Assembly (NCBI GenBank): GCA_021904315.1
Contig: CM038911.1
Span: 12,001,390-12,065,389, forward strand
Length of the DNA stretch: 64,000 nt
Direction of reading: 5' to 3'
From: Sphagnum magellanicum
Lineage: Eukaryota; Streptophyta; Sphagnopsida; Sphagnales; Sphagnaceae
Part shown: positions 54,065 through 64,000 of the stretch, one piece after another
How the letters are laid out: every line of letters begins with the position of its first letter
Position numbering within the stretch: the first letter of the stretch is position 1
The notes under the pieces: generated by a model
What the model saw: the letters and a program-made list of their open reading frames with translations, nothing else
Database searches by the model: none
Told to the model about the DNA's origin: nothing
Translations under genes and position numbers: made by a program

Positions 54065-56978
54065 AAAACAACTAAACTACTCTTTCAACAACTTTAAAAG
54101 AAAAAGACTTTAGAATAAGTTTGAACTTAAAAAAGCATCTCAACCTCAGACCTCAAAATAGAAGCTTGGAATCTATGTTTTATGTTTACTCACACTCATT
54201 TTCTTGAATGTCACTTGCAACTTGTAACAAAATGGACTTTGACATTGATCTTTTGTCACCAATCGAGAACAACACCGTTGAGCACCATCACTTGTGCTCA
54301 TTGATGTGACGATCACCAACAGTGCACTAAACACTCGATAACATAATCACCTAATCAAAAAGAGGGGCTACCTCTTGAGTACCAATGTTGTCAAGTGTTT
54401 CTCATTTCTCATCCTCAAACCCTAAACATAAAAACAAAACCCTAAACTCATACCCTGCTCTGGTATTAACCAGGTTTAAGCCGATTGCTGCACAGAAAAC
54501 CGACCCTATACTTTATCAAGTGTGGAGTATGGTTATGAAGGTGACCTAGTTATTACACAAATACCTGACCATGAATTTCTTCAAGGGTTGGTTTTAGTTA
54601 TCATTATGAGAAATTTGTATCTGCTGGATGTGAGGGTGAGGTGGGTCTATGAATTTTATAATAACCAGGTATGATCTAGGTCCTGGGTTTTTTCCAAGTT
54701 CACCTCCACCTAATATATATATATATATCCCTTCAAAGAACCAGCAGGTTTTTCTGTCCAGACCTCATACCCGCCCCACACTGGTAAGAAACCCAAAATT
54801 CATCGAAATTATTTCTAAATATTATAAATATCCCATGCTCAAACAAAGTCAGGGTCCAAATCTAACATTTTTTGGGTTTAATTTGGGTAGATTACTGATC
54901 ACAAGTAATCAGACTAGCAGAGAATACCCCGACTTCACACTAGGGCCCCAGATGAAGAAATCTCTGGCCCAATTTGAACTCTCTAGTCTGATTACTTGTG
55001 ATCAGTACAAAAATTTAGAGTTAGTGAGATTTCTGTCTCGAAGATGTTCCTTCTATTTTAAAACCGGGGAGAAATTTGCGCACCTGTTTTAAGATTCTCC
55101 CCAGAAATTAGTCAGGTAAGTTAGCTACCAAGGAAGGCACCAAACTGATTTCCCGAAGCCTGTCTTCCTGGAGAACATTCAACAAGAACACAAAAAACAA
55201 ATAACTTCACAATAACTTCAATAGTAACAATGATACAATATCACACAAGATCACAAGAAGATACACAAAGATTCCAAGAAACTTGGTCAGTAGAAAATCC
55301 ATTTCAGTACTGCACACAAGACAAGAAGATATCTGGTTTTTCAGATGGCAAAAATTCATCCAGAAAGAGAAGGTGACAGAGTAGAAAGGAGGGAAAGTTG
55401 CTGCAACAATTGTGTCCGCCCAACACGGAATTTGGGGTCGTGTGCAAAATCTTGATATGCAGACAAGTGCAAAACAACATGCATAGATTTGCACAGAAAA
55501 CAACAACAACAGATCATCCAAAATCATTGAAGGTTTTGGCACTTTGTGAAGATGGGTTTCCAGAGCAGCCCATTGGGATCTGCAATGGTCACTCATCATC
55601 TGCCATGGCTCTTTTCTTCATGCCCTTCAAAAAACAGCAAAGTCAGCTGGCAGCAACTCCCAGTCACTTTCTTGAACAAAGCAGAACAATTTGCAGCTTG
55701 ATGAAACACTCAGATCCACATGTTACATGTTTGTGAAAACCAGATCTCCTGTGCACATCCATCCACAGTGGGAAAAGTAACCCCTTGGAATAGCCCAATT
55801 CGTTTGCTTGTTCAGACAAAATTGAAGGAGACAGAATAGGCAAGCTCCTGACCTTAAACTCCAAAAGATCTGCAGTTATTCACAGATCTGCAGTCAAAGA
55901 TCTTCCAGTTTCTTTGCAGCTACGAACTGGTGCTCCAACAGAACTTCTTCATACACCACAATCTCAGTCCCCTGCACCCACCACACTTGTCAAGACTGTT
56001 TCTCAGTATACAAGACATCTCAAGTCACACCTATCAACAGAAAGTCGAAAACCTCTTCACATTTTCACACACACACAAACACATGCATCACACATGCAAA
56101 AGAGCACATTCTATCCAAGAATTTACAACATGAGAAGATGTGATCATCAAACCTCTGGTGGCAATTTCAAGTGTGATCTTTACTTTCCAGGACTCTGGCA
56201 CCTTCAATCATCAAAACAAAAAATAGTAGACCACTTTTATCAATATCCATGGAAAAGCAGCAACAGGTTATCAGTTGTCACTTCTCCAAGCTGGTATCTT
56301 TGACAGAAATTCAAAAGCTAGAAACTGAGGTGCATCTGAGATTGCAGGAGAGAACTTTCAAACCCAATGTGGAAGCTGTCGCAGAGCTGGTTCATAAGCT
56401 TGAGATTAGTATTATACAAACCAATAACAAACTGTCAGTTGCATATCCTTCTTGTTCAAGTAAAGCAACTTCCAGAATAGAAATTTCCAAAGCACGGTGA
56501 GAAATGTTTTGTGCATGACAATAATGTGCATTGGAACTTGAAAACCCATAGAAAGAAAGTGCTACAAATTCACCCTAAAAGGACCGAATTTCAGAGCATG
56601 CTTTGCACACTGCATTAACTCACTTGGCCAAATGCAGCCAACAATCAACAAAAGCATAAGCTTCAGCTCTCTCTCTTATTAGAAAGAAGAAACAAAGAGC
56701 TGCCACAGCTGTTTGCTTGGCAAATAAAAGTACAAAAAACTACAACACTTCCCTACACCAGTAATTGAATTTACTTCTTGCAGAAAGGAGAGAGAAAGGC
56801 TTCACACAAAAACTATCTGTAATGTTATTTGCAAAAAATCTACAACAGGTTGTATACACACATATATGCAAACAAACCATGTCAACAATCATATGCACAC
56901 ATGAGCTTGAAACATCGTTGCCACAATGCGTGGCAGCAGACTTGGAGCAATGGGTGGGGGATGATGGGATTGGATGCA
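54065..56978. other. Spacer with foldback; likely includes the 3' UTR of the plastid-protein gene
   Basis: No gene-like frame is supported. 54690-54730 has an (AT)n tract. A perfect 25-base inverted repeat lies at 54893-55007. The segment nearest 56978 should be the 3' UTR of the minus-strand gene above. Open frames between 55200 and 56500 on both strands have no domain signature. Confidence 0.5.
54893..55007. repeat. Perfect 25-base inverted repeat with 65-base loop
   Basis: The left arm (54893-54917) starts TACTGATCACAAGTAATCAG and the right arm (54983-55007) is its exact reverse complement. It could be a small foldback element or a hairpin RNA source. No target duplication is evident. Confidence 0.85.
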
Positions 56979-58797
56979 TCACAGAAACTCCCAACACCTG
57001 TATGTTCTCTCTACAATTCCACCACCAGATCTAATGGCGTAATGAAGTGTATCCACTGCTGGTGGTACTCCCCACAGAAGAGGCATCGCCACTGTCATGC
57101 TTAATTTCTCCTGTAGACCTCCAGTACTTCCTTTTTCTGCAACTACCACCTGGTGGTATAACCCATCCACCAACACATCCATGCTCTTTGCTTTCAAAGA
57201 AAAACCACACAAAGGTGCAAGGCAAAATGCTGCAACTCAAGCAGCAGCAGAATGGAAACCTCCTAACCCTGCTCTTGCTTCATATATGAAGTGAAATGTG
57301 GCAAACAAAGAAAAATGGAAGAGAGGAAAATTTACCTTTCCACCTTGCTCGAGCACTGTGTCCTGGACAACATCATTGAGCATTTCAATGGAACGACAGA
57401 AGCCACAAACACAAAATCTTCGCCCCATGTCCAAGCCCTGAGCCACCATCACCAATGCATAAAAGCATTATATCCATACAAAAATGCAATTGTTGATTGA
57501 TTAAAAGGCAAACTGTTAGGAGGAAGGGAAAGCAGCAGCAGTGGAAAACCAAAAAAAGAAAAAGCTTTTCGACATATAGCACACCAGTGCTCACAAATTG
57601 ATCAGAACAAAAGGGTAAGTGTACTGACATTGGTGGCTGCAATGTCAAAGATTGCACCCAAGCACAGACCCTGTTGCGGATCCATATAATCCTCTTCTCG
57701 GTAGCGCCGTTGTCTGCTCAGAGCTCTGAGTCTCGCTTGCTTACTCTGCCAGCACCCACCAAAAGCCCCTGCTTCTGCTTACCTCTGCCATTACTTGAAG
57801 AACAAAAACCCAAAACCCAAGAAAACACTTTTGTATTTGTCTGTGGTCATAGATACAACAAATCAACAACAAATTGCACAAATTCCTGTGCAACCCCTTG
57901 CAATGCAAATTGCTGCTGCTATGGAGGAATGAAATGAAAGATGCAAAGAGAACACAATCATCAAAGCCTCAGGGGGGCAGATGCAAATGGCACACATGCC
58001 AACCACTGTTCCTGCAAACCCCTATGGCATGCAGATTGCTGCTGCTGCTGCTATGGAGGAATGGAAAAAAAGATGACAAAGAATCAAACCTCAGGAGAGA
58101 TGCGGCGTAGAGAACCACCAATCTGTACTAAGCCATCTGTGGTGAAGAGTGTGATGGTATCTTCTTGGTACCAGTAGGAGGAGTCTGTGAAAGAAAAACC
58201 CCAAAAAACCCACCCTGTTCCTCATCAGCACCTTCCAGTTTTTTTTCCCCCACATCCCTCTTCATCATCTTCCATTGCTGATTGCTGGAAAATAAACAAT
58301 AAACAAACAAATAAACTAGAAAGGATTTGCAACACATTCCTGAGCTTTCTGTTCCTGGCTTGCTTACCCATGCTTTCTAGGTCTCCCCATAATGGATCCC
58401 ATGGATACAGCCCGAATTCATCTCGTGAGCTCCATGGCAATCTGCCTTCTTCTCCTCCTCCTGCATCATTAGGGTTTGAAGAAGAAGAGGAAGAAGAATC
58501 CCGACCAGCTTGAGCATACACTCTCATCTTCCTGGATTTGCCTTCTCTCCTTGCTCCTCCTCCTGCTATTGCTCCATGCTTGTGGTGCTGTTGTTGCCGC
58601 TGGCCACAGCTTGAGCTTCTTCCAACCCTAATTCTTGGGCTGCAGATCCCAGCTTTTCCGATCAAAGAATGGATGCTTCTTGAAGTAGAGAAAGAAGATG
58701 ATGATGAATTCCAAGAAGCAGAAACTCTGGTTCGCGATTGTGATTGAGTTTCATATGGGTAGCAGATCAAGAGCTGCAAACAACAGCCCGCTGCCAT
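56979..58797 (-). CDS. Conserved plastid-targeted protein of unknown function
   Basis: Five minus-strand exons (58797-58368, 58184-58090, 57745-57629, 57437-57336, 57149-56979) keep frame and give 304 residues. The first 100 or so are Ser/Arg/Gln-rich with almost no acids, as in a chloroplast transit peptide. The mature part has GLYPWDPLWGDLESM, SSYWYQEDTITLFTTDGLVQ, RRYREEDYMDPQQGLCLGAI, FDIAATNGLDMGRRF, CVCGFCRSIEMLNDVVQDTV, LQEKLSMTVAMPLLWGVPPA and IRSGGGIVE, ending WEFL. I recognise the layout as a conserved plant protein of unknown role (from memory close to Arabidopsis At1g63610, not checked). No catalytic motif or membrane span is seen; three close Cys (RFCVCGFCRS) stand out. The ATG chosen (MAAGCC) is the one that starts the transit-like region; an in-frame ATG lies 33 codons upstream. 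Confidence 0.8.
57880..58098 (-). repeat. ~125-bp tandem duplication copying the end of exon 2 of the plastid-protein gene
   Basis: The segment with CTGCTATGGAGGAATG, AAAGATG, CAAAGA and CAAACCTCAGG occurs twice (about 57885-57975 and 58010-58098). The second copy covers the exon 2 donor edge (CCTGAG|GTTTGA on the minus strand). The first copy puts a look-alike CCTGAG|GCTTTG in the intron. Confidence 0.75.
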
Positions 58798-59179
58798 TCT
58801 CTGTCTGTCTCTGTCTCTCTTCTGTGAATTTGGTTGTGGGTGTCTCTTGTCTTCTTGGGTTACTACTAAAGTTTGCTTGTTCCCAAGAATTCTCACAAAT
58901 CCAGATTTCCCCTACTCCCCAACCCCACAAAACCTTCTGTAAACGAAGAAGAAGAAGTTAAGGGAAAAGCCCCCTTCGGGTGTGCTTCTTTTACCCTAAT
59001 CTTCATCTGCTTGAATGCTGCAGAAAGTCCTCCGCCTCTAGACACAGAGGAGAGAGCAAGCCAGCCACATTTGGGATTACAGGCAGTGGGTGGGTCCCAT
59101 CTGCATCTTCTTCAGAGAGCTTGCTGGCTTGTTTAAACGGCAACACATGTCAGATGCTTCTGCAAATCTTTTGCAGAAT

Positions 59180-59180
59180 T

Positions 59181-59234
<54 letters not shown>
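59180..59234 (+). repeat. GA microsatellite in divergent promoter
   Basis: A (GA)n tract, with one GGA break, ends directly before the ATG at 59236 and lies about 400 bases from the opposite start at 58797. GA tracts near plant starts are known binding places for BBR/BPC proteins; a role here is inference. Confidence 0.85.
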
Positions 59235-59235
<1 letters not shown>

Positions 59236-60859
59236 ATGGGGAGGATGGCTTCAATGTGTCACCAGATCACAAGAGATGATCAACAAGATGATGATGCTGA
59301 TGCTGATGCAGATGCTGATGATGTTGTTTTGGTGGATTTGCTGAAAATTTTGAGGAGTGAAACTGGGGCATTGAATGATCAATCTGTTTTTTATAGTCTT
59401 CTTGTAGGAGAAATGATTTTTATTTTTTATTTTTTTGTGTTGGCTTCTTCTGTTTTTGTTCTGCGGTTTTCTCTGTTTTTGATGAATCTGGGTGTGGGGG
59501 TTTTGCAGCAGAGAGCTGAGTGCAGCAGCAGCAGCAGCCATGCATGGGTGAAGTGCTGGCAACTGTTGCAGCAATTATAATTCACAGTTCTTCTGGTATG
59601 AGTAGTAAATCGGGTATTGCAGATCTGATGCTTGGTCTGTACAAGCTCTCAGATTGACATGCTCCCAAGGGTGCAGCTGATACCTACCATTCCCAGTTTT
59701 CCTGTCATGTACAGGCAAATATCCAAAACCCCAAATTCCAAGACCCTCTTCAAGGATTTTTCATGTTCCATGGTTTTTGCTTGATTGCTATCGAGAGGAT
59801 TCTAAAACCCTCCTTGAATTGCTTTCGATAAGAAACACAACAAATCTCTGTACTTGAATTGCATTCAATCTCGATGCAAGTAATCATGCATCCCTCTCTC
59901 ATTCTGCAACCATTAGGTAGTACAATAACCCCACTGCATGTAGGGAGCTCAGCATAGAGCTGATGTGGGCTCCTTGAGGAGCACACTGTTCCCAAGATCA
60001 CACATTTTCCCTCAGGTCCTGAATTGTCAAAACCTGTGGTCAATGACCATGATGATGGATCTTACAAGTGAGTAAAGGTGGCAATTTTGCAGGCATGAAT
60101 TGGACAGCATGTTGCAGTGGTTACAGTGGCCTGAGGCTGCTTACGAAAGAGATAAGTTGTCGCCTGCATTGTTCAGGTACTGTATGAAACATTAGTCCTT
60201 TTTTTATTCTAGCTGATAGTATCAGATGCTCAGCTGATTTGAGTTAATTGTGTTCAGTTGGATTCTTGGGTGTGATGAGAGGGGGGAGGGTGGGGGGGGA
60301 ATGGGTGGGAGTTTTGACAAATCTTAAAGAAAGAAGCGAAAAAATGGGTGATTGAGAAACTAAGTGTAATTATTTTGGCAATGGGAGGGAAAAGTTTTGG
60401 GTGGGATTGGGTTATTACATTCTGGAAACCAATGTGGTCAAGGTGGTGACATGATCAGCAGTTTTGAAACCAGTGTTTTTCATAGCAGTCCATTGTAGGC
60501 GCAAGTGTGTTGTATTAGGCATACATGGAACTTATGTCAGAAATGACTTTTTTATCGATCTGAATCCTCACAGTGAGTCCTTTCAAGGCAGGTATGTTGA
60601 TGTTTGGCTTATTACATTTTGCCTGTGCTGAATTACAGCCAAAATTAATTGCAGCTCTCAAATTGAGGTTCTGGATTGTTTTACTTAGAAATATAATCTG
60701 GAAAAAGTCTCCATATATACATGTCTAACATTATGTAAAATCTACTTGTTCATCAGGAGGGTGCATTCGGGAATAGCCCAAAGACATACTGATGGATTTT
60801 GTTGTTATCTTTGCATCTCAGGACAATGTAGTGTCATGGGTCAGCCCAGCTGCTCTTGA
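59236..60859 (+). CDS. Tentative short gene, function unknown
   Basis: A chain of open pieces with fitting splice sites and phases can be read on the plus strand: 59236-59403, 59509-59547, 59997-60067, 60093-60176, 60499-60591, 60757-60859, giving 185 residues. It starts MGRMASMCHQITRDD, has an Asp-Ala run from GATGCT repeats, then ELSKPVVNDHDDGSYK, LDSMLQWLQWPEAAYERDKL and VLGIHGTYVRNDFFIDLNP. The third to fifth exons look most gene-like; the first two and the last are weak. I recognise no family. It faces the plastid-protein gene across about 440 bases. It may equally be a non-coding transcript or include wrong exons. Confidence 0.35.
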
Positions 60860-61139
60860 GAATTTGTGCCTGGAGATCATACAGACAGAATGGTAGGATC
60901 CTTTATGATCAGTTCATGATCTGAGCCACTGCATCACTCTTTGACCAAAAACATTTGGTACAAATGTAAATGCATCAAGATGGACTTTGACCTTGATTCC
61001 AAAAACCTTGAAACCTAAACTAGTATGCTTGTTTGAAAAACAAGCATTTAAGGATGGGGCAATGCAAGCATGAGTAGTGGCAGTAGCAAAAGCCACATCC
61101 CGTCAGCTCCATCAAATTGAGTTGCTAATGTTGGCTGAA

Positions 61140-61323
61140 ACATATTGCTCCAACTTATGATGTTATTACCCACCAATGACTCATGCCTATCATGGATCTC
61201 CTCTTGTCCAAATCATGCTCCCGATCTGCATTTACAAAACCCACTAGTTGCATACCATTACAGCTTGGTGTAAATGTAAAATTCATTGGTGGGTAATAAC
61301 ATCATCAAGTTGGAGCAATATGT
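61140..61323. repeat. 40-base near-perfect inverted repeat with ~103-base loop
   Basis: The left arm 61140-61179 (starting ACATATTGCTCCAACTT) and right arm 61283-61323 (ending AAGTTGGAGCAATATGT) pair along their whole length, with a single extra C in the right arm. This would form one long hairpin if transcribed. It may be a foldback element or a small-RNA precursor. Confidence 0.85.
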
Positions 61324-62396
61324 GGAGGCAAGAGACACAAAAGTTCAATACATTCCAACATAGAAACAAGTGTATATTTTGATAATGCCCCTTGGTTAAA
61401 CTCAGTTCGAAGCTACATTATGAAGAATAGTGAATGTAAATGCCCATGAAGGAACTAGTTGTGAGCATGATGGGGTAACAATGCAATGATTCAATTTTCT
61501 AAAACAACATGAACATAAAAAAATCATTTGTTTGAAGTAGAAAAGCAGCTTCTCTTGAATTTAGGCTTGAGAGGGAGTTCCCATTGAATGTCAACAAGTA
61601 TCAACACAAATTTTACAAAAGAAATTGAAAATAATGCTCACAAACATAGACAAAATGTTTATAAAGATTTTTTTCAGTTATAAGTTATAACTCTCATGGT
61701 GATGAGAAATGTCATGAAAGCAAGTTGTACAACATTAGTGATTTTGTAGAGGTGTTGAACATATTTTTAAAAGGATTAAGGTGCCAAAGGGTGTTGATTG
61801 AAGTGAGTCACCCTTGACCTACTATAATTGCTTGTATGCAAGTTGGGTTTGGCTCACATGGCTCTTGGAAGTCACTAACTAGTTGCTTGCTCCCCAAGTT
61901 GTAATAGAAGGTCATTATGGTTACCTGAAAAATCAAATTTTGATGTTGTGTATTGGTTTAATTCAATGGTTTTTTTCCAACAATGAAATTTCAACCATAG
62001 ATGCAAGTGCATGTAAATGATAGTCAAAATTCATATATAAAGCCGTTTCATTGGCATTACACTCACACTAACATTGTAGTAGTTGATTAAAAAAGGGCTT
62101 GTTCGTGTTTTCAATAGCTTATATCATTGGCCTTTCAAATCCTACCACATGATTATTCGAATAAGACATTTTAATATGTTGGTGAAGGGAAATAACGGTG
62201 TTGGGAGAGCTTTAAAAGTTGATGTTTAGTATAAGAACAATGTTCCCCTTGAATTGATTCCAAATGTTGACATTCATGCATGGGTGATCATGCATAGTAA
62301 GTTGGTGGATAGTTGATGGTTATTACTACTCACAATACCATTCCCTTGTAATTTTTTTTATCTTTTTTAATTTGTGAAATTTATAATAAAAGAAAT

Positions 62397-62423
62397 GTGT
62401 GTGTGTGTGTGTGTGTGTGTGTG
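62397..62423 (+). repeat. GT dinucleotide microsatellite
   Basis: A (GT)n tract of about 13 units in AT-rich spacer. Confidence 0.9.
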
Positions 62424-64000
62424 GATTTACATCTACCTACAAAGTCATTATATCATTTAAAGCATTTTCATTCTAATATTAAGTATCCTTTTAAACATCA
62501 ACATGATGTTACCAAAATGAAAATGCCAATTTTGTAGTCCATTGCAAACTTACATTTGAGGAAAAAATTGGCCCCACTTATTGGACCTGTTCAAGCCAAC
62601 AATGATGTGCAAAATAACATTGTTGCCAAAAGCTCCAAACCTTAAACCTTAAAGTGTATGGCTTGCATTTACTTGTCATGTCCATGTGTTCATCATGTTG
62701 TTTTCATGTCTGTTTGTGTGTGCTTGTTGTGTCTTTGCATTTTCTTGTTTTTTGGTTTTTTGTTATGTTTGATTATTGTTTGTTGTTCATCATTGTAACT
62801 CATTCTAAAGCACATGAAATGTAAATAAAGGCAAAAGTAGAGAAAAGAAAGAAAAACATACGATATGTTTATTTCTTTCTTTGTGTTTTTTTGTGTATTG
62901 GAAGAAAAAAAATGTTGGTTGGTTCCTTATTCCCTAAAATTTTCTTTAAATCCATCCATCATTCCATTGCTCAAAACATTGTCCTTACAACATTCGTGAA
63001 GTCCCATTGCCAAATAGATCCCACTTGCCCATGTGCTTTTTGGTCCCGTCTTTAGAGCTCCAAATCTTAACATCCAGACATGCTAAAATATGTGCATCAA
63101 GAGTTGTGTGAAAAAGAATTGATTTTTTAATGTTCCATCAAACTATTTGTATTTGTTTTTCATTTTGTTGGACTCAATCCAAAATTAGTGAAGGCATGTG
63201 AAAATAATTTACTATTCAACATTGCTTTTGTGATTTTTTTGGTTTTTATTTTGCTTAAGTTGATGTGAGCTTGATGAAGATCATTTGTTAGTTTTCTTAT
63301 GTTCATCTTTTCTTTGTCTATGGTGATTTTTAAAAGTTTATGTATAAAGGGGAGGCATCACGAGGAGGTTGGTCTTTAAGGGATCACAACAAGCAATTTT
63401 GTCTTTTTTAACTATCAAAATCTAGTAAGATAATATTGAGAACATACATTTTTCATTATTTTTGGACATGGCTAGTTTTAATGCAAAAGGATTAGTTGAT
63501 TAGGACATTTTTAGTGTAACCATGGTCATTTCAAACAACTACATATTTCAATGTGTAATTTTGCTGTTATTTTAATTTTAAAATTTGAAGTCCCCAAATA
63601 GATGATGTGAATTAGTGGAAAATGTCATAAAAAATGTTAGTGTGGTTTCCAATTAAAACTAATGAAGCTTTTCGCTAACACTTTGCTTAAATAGGAAATT
63701 TCCATGTGAGAACCGAGGCCAATTTTTTTAAATTATTGCCCACTTATGAATTGCCACAGAACTAAAAAATGAAAATTTTTTGGTTCAATTTTCTAATGTC
63801 ACATGGTAGTCAAAGTCTAGTCAAGTAAAGCTAGGTGACTTTGCCTAGGTGGCATAATCTAGGAGGTTTAACCTAAGAAACCGAACCTAGGTGGGCTAAG
63901 CTAAAAAAAATCCTAATGAGCCTACCTTAGCAAGGAACTTAGGTAACCTAAACCATTTGCATAGGTTGCAAGTGTGAAGATGAAAACCTTTCACCACCAT

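Larger units (their letters stand above)
60860..64000. other. Spacer with strong foldback and CCTAGGT-type repeats
   Basis: No gene is supported. It contains a foldback at 61140-61323, a small perfect hairpin near 61023-61047, (GT)n at 62397-62423, and at 63830-63970 repeated words of the type CCTAGGTNNNCTAA on both strands. The rest is AT-rich. Confidence 0.55.

Noticed and set aside
55207-56500. Open frames of 80-130 residues on both strands
   Set aside because: No family signature, no supporting splice structure, and overlapping frames compete.
58798-58896. Start of the plastid protein at the upstream in-frame ATG
   Set aside because: The extra 33 residues are acidic/basic and unlike a transit peptide start; the MAAGCC start fits better, though the upstream ATG cannot be excluded.

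Overview
The window is nuclear DNA from a streptophyte plant. Every gene is split by short GT-AG introns. The proteins are plant types: AKR2, KAB1, an ABCC pump and a plastid-targeted protein. Interstitial plant telomere motifs (TTTAGGG/CCCTAAA) are scattered through introns and spacers. A BK/SLO-type potassium channel, which I do not know from flowering plants, and a retroelement carrying a cytosine methyltransferase both point away from seed plants, towards a bryophyte, lycophyte, fern or charophyte relative. The species cannot be fixed by eye.

Layout. About 1-6.5 kb (+) holds the 3' part of the BK/SLO channel alpha-subunit gene. 7.6-10.9 kb (+) is AKR2, an ankyrin-repeat chaperone for chloroplast outer-envelope proteins. 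10.9-17.5 kb is AT-rich and gene-poor. A tandem repeat at 17.5-18.04 kb leads into the gene for cytosolic ribosomal protein uS5/RPS2 (18.16-19.17 kb, +). 21.28-23.36 kb (-) is KAB1, the potassium-channel beta subunit of the aldo-keto reductase fold. A Harbinger/Tourist-like MITE lies at 24.73-25.10 kb. About 26.9-34.06 kb (+) is a decayed Ty3/gypsy-like element. 36.5-43.8 kb (-) is a full-length ABCC (MRP-type) transporter of 13 exons. 45.4-48.8 kb is repeat-rich. 48.86-53.42 kb (-) holds hAT transposase remnants, split by a 2.49-kb terminal-inverted-repeat element that itself contains a 940-bp Mutator-like element with a FAR1-type DNA-binding domain. 56.98-58.80 kb (-) is a conserved plastid protein of unknown function, facing a tentative short gene (+) across a GA-rich divergent promoter. 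60.9-64 kb is spacer with one strong foldback.

The most unusual object is the retroelement. Between its protease and reverse transcriptase it carries a C5-methyltransferase domain with motifs in the canonical I to X order, and beyond the integrase a PHD-finger-like zinc cluster. That would put a chromatin writer and a chromatin reader in one mobile element. It is a fossil with many breaks.

The host genes look like unrelated housekeeping and transport genes. The BK alpha-type channel and the Kv-beta-type KAB1 gene lie 15 kb apart, but nothing in the sequence shows that they work together. No tRNA, rRNA or CRISPR array was recognised. All exon joins come from reading splice sites, frame and family similarity by eye.
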